Shown here piece after piece: positions 1-8,154 of a stretch of DNA of 26,670 bases. The position numbers were made by a program, and so were the translations under genes. This DNA is from a virus. The notes beneath the pieces were generated by a model. The model was not told where the DNA came from, made no database searches, and saw only the letters and a program-made list of their open reading frames with translations. Location: positions 1 to 26,670 of IMG/VR virus record IMGVR_UViG_3300034374_000493; one strand, 5' to 3'. The stretch's first letter is position 1; each line of letters starts with the position of its first letter.

Positions 1-3000
1 CTTCTTTTACATCAGTAGCTGTCTTCAATAAGGCAGGATCTTTTACTGCATCAACACCTTCAAATTCAAGCCTCTTTACAGCTTGTTGTTTCATTACTTT
101 TTCAGCCTTGTCGTAACCATTTTTATCAAATGATTTTGTATTTGCTTTTTCGTAATCTTCATATAAATCAAACAAACCTAACCTATCTTCTATTGTGTTT
201 CTATTTCCTCCATCATAGATAAAGAATACCACATCAGGTCTTCCGTTATTAAATTTTTTGTATGTTTCAAAATCCCAATCTCTTACTGCATTTCCATTTT
301 CAACCATTGGCTTGAACTCTTCGTTAAAAGAAGTTCTTGATACAGCTTTAAATCCAAAATTAGAGTAGTAGTTAGGAAGAACAGTATCAAAGGCTTCTGC
401 TGTTGTAGCTCCTTCTTTAATACCTACAACCATTAATTGTGCTAAGTTCTGAGGTCTGCCTGCACTTGGATTAGAGAACGCACCTCCTAAAAATCCCTCT
501 GAAGTAATCGTTATTCCTGTTGATCCATCTTCAGTTACGAACATCCTCATCTTGTTAAATTCTTCTGCAGGATGAACAGTAACCGATGCAGCAAATCTGT
601 TATCTTTTAATGACTCTACCATCATTTGTCGATAAACATTTCCGTCTGTTACTTCATATATTTTTTGAACTTCTTTGAATTTTGGGAATGCTTTTTTAAT
701 TCCTTCAGATATTTTTTTATCTAAAGTATATTCCGCAATTACATTTATGTCAAATAATCCAAGTCTTTTAACTCCTCGTAAGTCTTTTCTATTGACTCCC
801 CTCGTTCCGCTGCTTTTCTTAGAATACTTCTCCAATAGTTCGGATAACACATTAGCTCTTCTATTTGGTCTTGAGTCAATCGTTTCTTGTTCGCTGATTC
901 TTCTTGCTGTTTCATATCTTTTAAAATTAAACTTGTTAGGGAATATAGCTATTTTAGGTTCTGCAAATTTAAACAACTTATTTGCTTTCTCTACTAATTC
1001 ATTAGCTTCTTTTATTTTGCCTTGTTTTCTAAGCTCCTTTGCTTGTCTTCTTAAATCATTAGATTTTTTATTTGCTCCGCTAAAATTAACCCAAGAGTTT
1101 TGCCCTCGTGTTTGAAAGATAACAGCAGGAGCAGCAACATCGCTATATAAATCTAGATGTTGCAATGTAGCGTTCTCTTCCCCTATTGGACCAAACTGAT
1201 TTCCTAATATTCCATGACCGAAATAATCGTGAACAATTCTAAACACTTCTGAATTTGTCAGTTCGTATCCGTCCTCTAATTTTAAACCGCTTGACTGTAA
1301 GCCAACATTATCTGAAACATCAACATCCCCTTGTCCAAAAGCCACTTCATTAGGAAGAAATTTAAGAGTGTTATTATCTCTTATATCTTTAAGCATTTCT
1401 TTTGAATTAGCATAAGGTTCTCCAACTCCTTCGTGCTTTATTACTTTCAACCCTTTGCCTACTATAAACTCATATTGTTTTTTTGTTTCAGAAACTAATG
1501 CGTCATAAGCTATTTTTACTTCTTCTTTTGTTGGTTCATTTTTAATTGACGCATAGGCATCAGCCATCATTTTAGATACCCTCTCATAAAGTTTAGGCAT
1601 AGGAGGATTTACTCTTCCGGGTTGATAAGTTCTGTCCTTTTTCTTTTGCTCTTCAGCAAATTTATTCCTATATTCTATTGCAGCCTGCTGAACAGATTCA
1701 ACACCTTCATTAAATGCTTTCATTCCTGAAGTAGTGACTTCCTGAACCGGACCTGCTTCAGTTAAATCACTACGATACATAGGCTTACTATCTACATCAG
1801 TACCTTCCTTTACATCCAACAACTTAACATCCTCCTCAGTTATCTCCTCACCTGTTCTTGTTTTCCGGGCTAGTGTGTTGATCAGGTCAACAACATCTTG
1901 GTCGCTACCCCAATTCTTAGGTAGTGGTATATTCAACTTCTTAGCTATGTTTAAGAAGAACCTCTTAATCACAGACTTCATGTCACTGTCAAGCTGTGCG
2001 TATCCCCCCTCCACAGACGACAGTAAGCCAATCAACTCAGCAATCTGCTCCTCTGTTTGCAACTGACCCTGATCACCCTGATACTTTGCTGCGTGTTCCT
2101 CTACTGCTATCCTTAGCTTGTGGTTCTTAGGAAGCCTTCTCTGAACAGCACTAACCATATCGTCAGATATTTTCTTCGCAAGTGCATCATTGTTTTTAAC
2201 CTTGTTTAATAAGACAGCATGGAATACCTCGTGTGCAACAGTAGACCTCTTTGCATTTGAAAGGTTAATGTGTATGGTGTTGGTCTCAGGGTTATACTCA
2301 CCACTACTATCACCACCTGCATACTTTGAATACTCATTTTGAGACTCATGCAATACTATCTTAACCTCAGGAGCAATTTTGCTTAACGTCTTTGATGCCA
2401 ATCTAGCAGCAGTCATGGTAAATGATTTTGCTTTCTGAGGTATCAATCCTAATATAGGAGAAGAATCTTTTCTGTTTATAAATAGATTGTCAGATACATT
2501 ATCAAATCCAATACTACGAACCATTGTAACACCATCCTCCTGCATCTTAAAACCATTACGCTCATATAGAGCCTGTAATCTTTTTGCATCTACAGTGTTA
2601 TCCTTTGGTACTAACTTCAGTTTAACATCAACACCATCCTTGTCAGCCTTCTCTGTAATCTGTTTGACTGCAGCCTCAGCCTTTCCTTGACCTTTCTTAC
2701 CCTCCTCAGTCTCTATACTTTCTATTGTAACACCATCCTTATCCTCGGTTATTATAACCTTAGTGCCATCCATATTAACTTGAACACCACCCTCCATCAC
2801 ATCACCAAGGTCAGTTGTCTCTCCTAATCCTTCAGCAAAAGCCTGTTTCTTTTTCTGTGACTTTTGTCCTAATAGTTGCAGTTCTTTGTCTAGTATTGAT
2901 ACCGCTTTTTTATCAATGTCTTCATTTGTAGGCGACTCAACACCTTCCTTCTCTAATTTATCAAGAGCCTTTGTCCTAAGATCCATCTTGTCTTCAGCAC

Positions 3001-4801
3001 TCAAAGACTCATATGAAGTTTTAGTGGTTTCATCAACAGTATCTTCTAGTTGGTTTTCTTGAAGGTTTTTTATTTCGGCTCTAATACTAGCTGATTTATC
3101 CTTTGCAACCTCAGTATCATTGCCCTTTAATTTGTCAAGCTCTAATTGTAGTTCAGCTATTTTGTCTAACGTTGGCTTGTTTATATTTGGGTTTGCTGAT
3201 ACTATATCTGCCTCTGTTTTAAGTTTCTTTATCCTCTCCTGCAACTTAAACTCCATTCCACTATAGTCATTTGAAATCTCAATACCTGCCTGTGCAATTT
3301 CATCAAGCGTCATTGTATTAATTAGATCATCAATAACTTCTCTATCAACAAATGCTCCATTAACTTTATATGTTGGCTTACTTAATACTACCTCTGCAAA
3401 ACTCTTAACAGAACCCGGCATCTCAGCAATACCCTCCAATGCAATTTCAGATATGTCCATATCCTGACCTATCAATGCCCTTGCTGCAGCCTCACCCGCA
3501 GAACCTCCTACCCCTTCAACTAATGAAGAACCTGCAACAGCTTTTAAAACTTGTTTTTTTGTTGCCTCCTTTGCTGCCTGTTTACCACCCTTAGTTAATA
3601 TGCTTGTGGTTAACTTGCCACCCATCTTTCCTGTAAGTGCATCGATTACACCAATAGTAAGTCCTCTTGCTATAGCCTTGTTTCTAATCCTCTTATAAGC
3701 ATCCTCATCATTTAAAATCTCAGCAACTAATTCTTTTGTTAGTTCTCTATCTCCTGCTTCTTCTAATAACAACTCTGAAAATGTTGAACCGAATTCCATT
3801 GCTGAACCTGCTGCGGCAAAAGCAAATGGTAATGCAGTTAATGCACCCCCACCTGCACCTATTGCTGCTCCTACAGGACCTCCCGCTGCACCTGCTGTTC
3901 CACCTATACCTGCACCACCTAAAACAGTACCTTCAAATGCATACCTTGAATCTTTGTTTGCTAGCATAGCCGTGTATGAGTTCAACAATATTTCAGGTAT
4001 TACAGTAAGCCCTGTATTAGCAAGACCTAAAACAACACCTAAAATTCCTTCTCCATTTTCTTCGTAAATTTTTTGGTACTCCATGAACTCATCAGATGAT
4101 CCATACTTTTTAGAATCACGAAGTGCTTCTAAGTATGACTCTATATCTTCATCAGAAGCTTTTGACCCTGCAAGAAGTAGGTCAGATGCATTCTCGGCTA
4201 ATATCCCTTGGTATACACCGCCTGCTATTGCACGAGCTTGGTCGTCTATAAAATCACCTATACCAATAGGAGATACTTTATCTATACCTCTAAGTATATC
4301 ACCAAAAGTTCCTGTGAAGAAATCCTTCTCAGTTATTTCGCCTGTGGTAGCAAATGGGTCTTTAACTTCCGTATCAGCTTTACTTCCACCTTCTCCAAAG
4401 ATTGCTTGTTCTGATACAAAGCCACTACTACTTTTCTTTTTCTGTTCTTCGTTTATTATAGCTGACTCCCTTTCAGCCATAGCATTCCAATCTACCTTCT
4501 TATTTATGTCATCCTCTAATACTGTACCTTCTACAACATCAGTCTCTGACGAAGCCAAAGAACCATCTTCCGAAGGTGATACCATACCTTTTTTTTTTAC
4601 TTCAACTTCAGGAACATTTACACCAATTAAATTAGCAAAATCAGATTCACTACCATTGTATCCTGTATTTGTAAATAGTTTATAACCATCGTTAAATGCA
4701 TTAGGATTGGTATTCATAAGAGTTTTAAAGTCATTTGGTGATCCTTTATATCCTGTTCTTACAAACTCATTGTATAAATCATTAAATGCTTGTTGGTTCA
4801 T
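1..4801 (-). CDS. Giant polyvalent protein, partial (no stop in window)
   Basis: The frame from the ATG at 4801 has no stop down to base 1, giving at least 1600 residues; the C-terminus lies outside. Domains in order are two 30-residue repeats (5-62), a Gly/Ala-rich hydrophobic segment (about 289-338), helices, and a GNAT-like domain with GKKGQGKA (701-708) and LYERNGF (745-751). Next is a zinc-peptidase-like region with HEVFH (857-861) and AVEEHAAKYQ and EEQIAELIG downstream, then a domain with HDYFGH (1191-1196), GEENA and TRGQNSW (1231-1237). A second acetyltransferase-like region follows (LPNYYSNFGF near 1477, then NNGRPDVVFFIYDG). This architecture matches phage polyvalent proteins, multidomain proteins injected with DNA to act on host defences or replication. 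Its place after the ejection genes supports delivery. The boundaries are mine, from motifs. Confidence 0.8.
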   Translation of the reverse strand, partial: MNQQAFNDLYNEFVRTGYKGSPNDFKTLMNTNPNAFNDGYKLFTNTGYNGSESDFANLIGVNVPEVEVKKKGMVSPSEDGSLASSETDVVEGTVLEDDINKKVDWNAMAERESAIINEEQKKKSSSGFVSEQAIFGEGGSKADTEVKDPFATTGEITEKDFFTGTFGDILRGIDKVSPIGIGDFIDDQARAIAGGVYQGILAENASDLLLAGSKASDEDIESYLEALRDSKKYGSSDEFMEYQKIYEENGEGILGVVLGLANTGLTVIPEILLNSYTAMLANKDSRYAFEGTVLGGAGIGGTAGAAGGPVGAAIGAGGGALTALPFAFAAAGSAMEFGSTFSELLLEEAGDRELTKELVAEILNDEDAYKRIRNKAIARGLTIGVIDALTGKMGGKLTTSILTKGGKQAAKEATKKQVLKAVAGSSLVEGVGGSAGEAAARALIGQDMDISEIALEGIAEMPGSVKSFAEVVLSKPTYKVNGAFVDREVIDDLINTMTLDEIAQAGIEISNDYSGMEFKLQERIKKLKTEADIVSANPNINKPTLDKIAELQLELDKLKGNDTEVAKDKSASIRAEIKNLQENQLEDTVDETTKTSYESLSAEDKMDLRTKALDKLEKEGVESPTNEDIDKKAVSILDKELQLLGQKSQKKKQAFAEGLGETTDLGDVMEGGVQVNMDGTKVIITEDKDGVTIESIETEEGKKGQGKAEAAVKQITEKADKDGVDVKLKLVPKDNTVDAKRLQALYERNGFKMQEDGVTMVRSIGFDNVSDNLFINRKDSSPILGLIPQKAKSFTMTAARLASKTLSKIAPEVKIVLHESQNEYSKYAGGDSSGEYNPETNTIHINLSNAKRSTVAHEVFHAVLLNKVKNNDALAKKISDDMVSAVQRRLPKNHKLRIAVEEHAAKYQGDQGQLQTEEQIAELIGLLSSVEGGYAQLDSDMKSVIKRFFLNIAKKLNIPLPKNWGSDQDVVDLINTLARKTRTGEEITEEDVKLLDVKEGTDVDSKPMYRSDLTEAGPVQEVTTSGMKAFNEGVESVQQAAIEYRNKFAEEQKKKDRTYQPGRVNPPMPKLYERVSKMMADAYASIKNEPTKEEVKIAYDALVSETKKQYEFIVGKGLKVIKHEGVGEPYANSKEMLKDIRDNNTLKFLPNEVAFGQGDVDVSDNVGLQSSGLKLEDGYELTNSEVFRIVHDYFGHGILGNQFGPIGEENATLQHLDLYSDVAAPAVIFQTRGQNSWVNFSGANKKSNDLRRQAKELRKQGKIKEANELVEKANKLFKFAEPKIAIFPNKFNFKRYETARRISEQETIDSRPNRRANVLSELLEKYSKKSSGTRGVNRKDLRGVKRLGLFDINVIAEYTLDKKISEGIKKAFPKFKEVQKIYEVTDGNVYRQMMVESLKDNRFAASVTVHPAEEFNKMRMFVTEDGSTGITITSEGFLGGAFSNPSAGRPQNLAQLMVVGIKEGATTAEAFDTVLPNYYSNFGFKAVSRTSFNEEFKPMVENGNAVRDWDFETYKKFNNGRPDVVFFIYDGGNRNTIEDRLGLFDLYEDYEKANTKSFDKNGYDKAEKVMKQQAVKRLEFEGVDAVKDPALLKTATDVKE
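4616..4789 (-). repeat. Two 30-residue repeats at the N-terminus of the giant protein
   Basis: Residues 5-34 and 35-62 repeat the pattern AFNDxYxxFxxTGYxGSxxDF. The spacing between equivalent residues is 30. The repeat is polar with conserved Phe, Tyr, Gly and Asp, compatible with a small packed helical module. Copies are too diverged in DNA to be a recent duplication. Confidence 0.8.
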
Positions 4802-4812
4802 ATTGTATTTTT

Positions 4813-6849
4813 TTATTTAGTATTATACTGACTGCCATTAATCGTACCCGCTCCACCTGTTGCCGTTGGATTAGGATTCCTTGGGGTGCGTGGTGGTGGT
4901 GGTACGTTTTCCGTTCCACTAGTACTCAAATTATTATTTATAAAATCATCCATTGCAGATGCTTTTCCTGCTGCCTGTAATGCATTAGTTACCCAATCAA
5001 TAAATCTTTTTAATTCAACCTTAGCATTTCTTTCAAAAGTAAAGTCAGCGTCTAATTTGAATGTCTCATTAAAACCATCGACTGAAACAATCACTTCATC
5101 TTCAACTACTCCTGAATTATCTAAAAACCTTATACCCAAATCTTCTCCTTCAGGGAAGATTTTTTTAAGCTCGTCTATAACATCCGGACCTGTTTTCTTT
5201 AAAAATGCATCACTAACATTGTCGAAAGAAGTTTGTAAAGCATCTTTAAAATCACTTTCAAAACCGGTAGACCCTGCCCTGTATGCTTTTGCTTCACCCC
5301 AATTTGACTGTCCTTCAGCATCTTTACCAAGTAGAGATGTATCAGCAAATCCACCTGCTGCTAATTGCTTCTCAGGATCTTCAAGCCCTGTAAGTTCAGT
5401 ACCCAACTTAGCCCATTCTTCTTTTGAAATATCATCAGTAAATTCTATTCTAGTATTTTTAGCCGTGTCTAAGTATTCAATATCCAAACCTAATCCATCT
5501 GCAGTAGGATTTATTGCAACTAATCCATCATCAAGCTTTGCAGCCCTTGATAGAAATGCCGTCAATATATTCTTCTTTTCTTCAGGTGAAGCACCCCACA
5601 ATTCATTCCATAATTTTTGTGCTTCTATAGCATCATTATCTGCTCTTTTTGCTGCTTCTTCTGCTGCTGACGGTTTAGGTGGAGCAGGTGGTTTACCTAT
5701 AATATCCTGCACACGAACTTCTGTATTCTCTTCTAAGAATGACGCAACCTGAGTTGTCCACTGCTTCTTAGCTTCCTTCTTCTGTGCGTCAGTCAGCTCA
5801 TAAATGATACGCCCATTCTCTTGTCTCTTTAAAATCACATTCTCCAATCTGTTGCCATTGGCATCAACAGTATCTGCCTCATTGAACGTAGTAATATAAT
5901 CACCACCCTCAGCAATCTTTGCAAAGTCAATAAGGATAGACATACCCTGCCTGTCATTAGACACAATAGACTCACCCATTTGGTTGATAGCTCTGTGTAT
6001 GTTTACTATTGCATCAGTAGACATTTTTGGGTCTAATCCAAGCTCTTCAATTAACTTCTTAGCCTCTTCTTCAGTTGGAGTAAAACCACCCCCCTTCTCA
6101 ATGAAGTATGATGTAATCTTCTCAATCGTCCCCTTGGTATAAGTGCCACCCATACTCTTAATAGTCTCTGCAACAGCAGGAGCTAACTTCTTTGAGTACT
6201 CCTCAGCCGATGCTATCACGTCAAACCTCGCAACCTTGTCCCTTATTATATTGCTGAGTGACTGTACTGAACGTAAAGTGTTTGGGTTGTTGTCAGGCAC
6301 TAGTGGACCACCCGGATTGTTAGGGTCTTCAACCATATTGGCTACGTTAACCTTCCCCGAATAAGGGTCGAACACTATCCTGTTCTTGTTAAAGTTTGAT
6401 GCCTCCTGAACTAATGCAAAGTTCTCTAGATTATCTAAAGACAGCTCTAAATTATCAACGCCCTGCATCACGGCATCTCTCTCATTGTTAAACAACTCAA
6501 TGGTCTTGAACACCTCGTTAGTGCCGTCAACCATATTCTGTCTCATTATTGTGTAATCGCTTGGCTTTAGTTGCCCACTCTTCAGTAGCATGTCCTGCAT
6601 GAGTATCATCTCCTGTGCGTCTGCACTAAACTGTAGGACACCCTTATTGAACTCAACATCTTCACCCAATAGGTTGCTGTCTGTAACCCTCTGCTCATAC
6701 TCACGAGTGGCTTTGTCTATGGCATCCTTCTTCTCTTGTCTAATACGGGACTCTTCGTCTAGAACGTTTCTAACATTCTGACCAACCTCAGCCCAATTAA
6801 TCTGCATGTCTTGGACATCTCTTTTTACATATCCGAATGATGTAGCCAT
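4813..6849 (-). CDS. Internal virion (ejection) protein, large helical
   Basis: A 678-residue, mostly helical and charged protein starting MATSFGYVKRDVQDMQINWA. Long helices (DEESRIRQEKKDAIDKATRE, SNIIRDKVARFDVIASAEEY) dominate the first 400 residues. A linker at about 384-405 (GKPPAPPKPSAAEEAAKRAD) separates an N-terminal and a C-terminal part. The C-terminus has a Pro-rich, Thr-rich tail (VPPPPRTPRNPNPTATGGAG). Size, helix content and place between the gp14-like gene and the giant frame suggest a gp15-like ejection protein. Lys codons are mostly AAG before the linker and mostly AAA after it, a sign that the halves have different histories. I see no enzyme motif. Confidence 0.6.
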   Translation of the reverse strand: MATSFGYVKRDVQDMQINWAEVGQNVRNVLDEESRIRQEKKDAIDKATREYEQRVTDSNLLGEDVEFNKGVLQFSADAQEMILMQDMLLKSGQLKPSDYTIMRQNMVDGTNEVFKTIELFNNERDAVMQGVDNLELSLDNLENFALVQEASNFNKNRIVFDPYSGKVNVANMVEDPNNPGGPLVPDNNPNTLRSVQSLSNIIRDKVARFDVIASAEEYSKKLAPAVAETIKSMGGTYTKGTIEKITSYFIEKGGGFTPTEEEAKKLIEELGLDPKMSTDAIVNIHRAINQMGESIVSNDRQGMSILIDFAKIAEGGDYITTFNEADTVDANGNRLENVILKRQENGRIIYELTDAQKKEAKKQWTTQVASFLEENTEVRVQDIIGKPPAPPKPSAAEEAAKRADNDAIEAQKLWNELWGASPEEKKNILTAFLSRAAKLDDGLVAINPTADGLGLDIEYLDTAKNTRIEFTDDISKEEWAKLGTELTGLEDPEKQLAAGGFADTSLLGKDAEGQSNWGEAKAYRAGSTGFESDFKDALQTSFDNVSDAFLKKTGPDVIDELKKIFPEGEDLGIRFLDNSGVVEDEVIVSVDGFNETFKLDADFTFERNAKVELKRFIDWVTNALQAAGKASAMDDFINNNLSTSGTENVPPPPRTPRNPNPTATGGAGTINGSQYNTK

Positions 6850-6866
6850 ATTATTTTAATGTTTTT
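6845..6866 (-). repeat. 22-base repeat at a gene start, copy 2
   Basis: Identical to 7718-7739. Here it spans the start codon of the 678-residue protein and part of the 21-base gap behind the gp14-like gene. Both copies end in ATGGC, so both proteins start Met-Ala. Confidence 0.75.
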
Positions 6867-6870
6867 TAAA

Positions 6871-7722
6871 TTAAAATCCCATAATACTGTTATATCTAAC
6901 AGGGTCTGAGATTCTCATTTCCTCTAATTCTTCGTAAGTAAAATCACCTGCAGTTCCTTTCAATCTGTTATTCTGAGCTGCAGGAGCTGCTGCAGGAGTT
7001 GCTGCAGGTGCTACGCCAAATGGATTGGTAGCCTGCTGATAGAACTTCTGATAATCTGTGTTAAACTTGAACTGCGGATTAGTTTTCTTAAACTGTCTGA
7101 ATGTTTGATCACCACCGGGAGTATATAGACCCGCCTTTTCAGCAGCGTACTTCTGTGCACCCCTGTCCTGTGCGTATAGTGGTATGAACTCCATAGCCTG
7201 CTGACCTAAACTAATAGCACCCTCAATGCCTGCCTGTTTCGCAGCAGTAGCCGCAGCCTCTGCATCGGCAGCTCTCTGCTGTGCACCCATAATCTCCTCT
7301 AAGTCTAACTGAACATTTAGGTCTCTAAGTCTTGACTCCTCCTCCAACTTCATAGCCTCAATGTCAAACAAGTCCTGAGCCATTGCAGTCCTAGTCTGAG
7401 CCTGACCCTGTTGCTGTGCAGCCAACACACGACCTGCAGTAGCAGCACTACCTCTCTCACTCTCTATACCTGCCTCTAGTGCCTGAGCACCCTGAGATAA
7501 TAAAGCCTCTCTCTCAAGTTCATAAGCCTCCTTAGGTATTGACAATGCCTCAGCGTAGTTTACCTCTAGCCTAGCACGAGCTTCTTTCATAGCCTTGTTT
7601 GCGTCCCTATTTGCCCGAGCAGCCATCCTCTTCTGCTTTGCTGACTGAGCGAATGACATTCCTGTTGTTGCTGCCGTTGTTGCTAATCCAATCCCTGCCG
7701 CTATTGCTGTAAATGCTGCCAT
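6871..7722 (-). CDS. Internal virion (ejection) protein, gp14-like
   Basis: A 283-residue protein. Residues 1-30 are Ala/Gly/Thr-rich and hydrophobic (FTAIAAGIGLATTAATTGMS), followed by long Ala/Glu/Gln/Arg helices (to about 180), and a Pro/Ala-rich segment near 240 (GVAPAATPAAAPAAQNNR). A short N-terminal membrane-active stretch followed by helices is the pattern of T7 gp14-type proteins, which leave the capsid and form a channel in the outer membrane. Position just before two larger ejection-type proteins supports this. The name rests on composition and gene order, because T7 gp14 itself is poorly conserved in sequence. Confidence 0.65.
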   Translation of the reverse strand: MAAFTAIAAGIGLATTAATTGMSFAQSAKQKRMAARANRDANKAMKEARARLEVNYAEALSIPKEAYELEREALLSQGAQALEAGIESERGSAATAGRVLAAQQQGQAQTRTAMAQDLFDIEAMKLEEESRLRDLNVQLDLEEIMGAQQRAADAEAAATAAKQAGIEGAISLGQQAMEFIPLYAQDRGAQKYAAEKAGLYTPGGDQTFRQFKKTNPQFKFNTDYQKFYQQATNPFGVAPAATPAAAPAAQNNRLKGTAGDFTYEELEEMRISDPVRYNSIMGF

Positions 7723-7739
7723 ATTATTTTAATGTTTTT
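7718..7739 (-). repeat. 22-base repeat at a gene start, copy 1
   Basis: Identical over 22 bases to 6845-6866. It covers the end of the GNAT gene, the one-base gap and the ATG of the ejection protein gene. On the sense strand it reads AAAAACATTAAAATAAT and then ATGGC. The AT-rich A-leading part would serve as a translation initiation region. Confidence 0.75.
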
Positions 7740-8137
7740 ATCATCTCGCTTGTGTATGAATCTCCCTTAATGTACCCCAAGTCCTCATACGTCTTAATTA
7801 AGCCGTCATGCTTAATTAATGCATATGTGTATCTCGATCCGCTGTCCTTACACACGCCTGTTAATGTTTCAATAAGAAGCTTAATTGCTTCACTACGTTG
7901 TGGCTTCTTTCTGTAAGTCTTGCTTGAGATTATCCAATCAACCCAAGCTACTGCCGAGTTTGTTACATAGATATATCCCGCACATATAGGCTCTTCTCCT
8001 TCTAACACCATTATACCACCAACCCCATCGTCAGGAAGAAAGTCTCTTGGTGGTGCTTGCCACCCCCAATCGTCCCACCATCCTTTGAGTATTTCGTCAT
8101 AGTCTGATGGATTAAGCCTTCTTACATTAAATGCCAT
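7724..8137 (-). CDS. GNAT-family N-acetyltransferase
   Basis: A 137-residue protein beginning MAFNVRRLNPSDYDEILKGW, the usual GNAT first strand and helix. Next come GGIMVLEGEEPICAGYIYVT (central strands), AWVDWIISSKTYRKKPQRSE (motif A region with KxxRSEAI) and a helix LLIETLTGVCKDSG. It ends GLIKTYEDLGYIKGDSYTSE, matching the GNAT L..YE..GF motif B. GNAT enzymes transfer acetyl from acetyl-CoA to amines; the substrate here is unknown. Phage late regions of marine Bacteroidetes often carry such a gene, from memory. An upstream in-frame TTG at 8143 is rejected because it would fall inside the promoter-like element. The stop lies one base before the next ATG. Confidence 0.8.
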   Translation of the reverse strand: MAFNVRRLNPSDYDEILKGWWDDWGWQAPPRDFLPDDGVGGIMVLEGEEPICAGYIYVTNSAVAWVDWIISSKTYRKKPQRSEAIKLLIETLTGVCKDSGSRYTYALIKHDGLIKTYEDLGYIKGDSYTSEMIKTLK

Positions 8138-8140
8138 ACG

Positions 8141-8148
8141 CAAAGATA
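8141..8148 (-). promoter_or_regulatory. -7 promoter element almost touching a start codon
   Basis: The minus strand reads TTATCTTTGCGTATGG, so a full TAnnTTTG match ends only three bases before the ATG at 8137. If used as a promoter it would start the message at or very near the start codon and give a leaderless transcript. The motif matches the one after the second terminator. Confidence 0.38.
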
Positions 8149-8154
8149 ATAAAT

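Noticed and set aside
675-1115. Plus-strand open frame of 146 residues with hydrophobic stretches
   Set aside because: It is opposite the HDYFGH-containing part of the giant protein. The hydrophobic look comes from Lys/Glu-rich coding on the other strand.
4083-4685. Plus-strand open frame of 200 residues
   Set aside because: It is the complement of the giant minus-strand frame, which has recognisable repeats and domains; the plus-strand product is Ser-rich and unlike a real protein.
4886-5752. Plus-strand open frame of 288 residues
   Set aside because: It lies opposite the large ejection protein gene, is Ser-rich and low-complexity as expected for an antisense shadow, and has no supporting neighbours or motifs.
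7724-8143. TTG start at 8143 for the GNAT protein
   Set aside because: It would place the start codon inside the TATCTTTG element; the ATG at 8137 yields a standard GNAT N-terminus.
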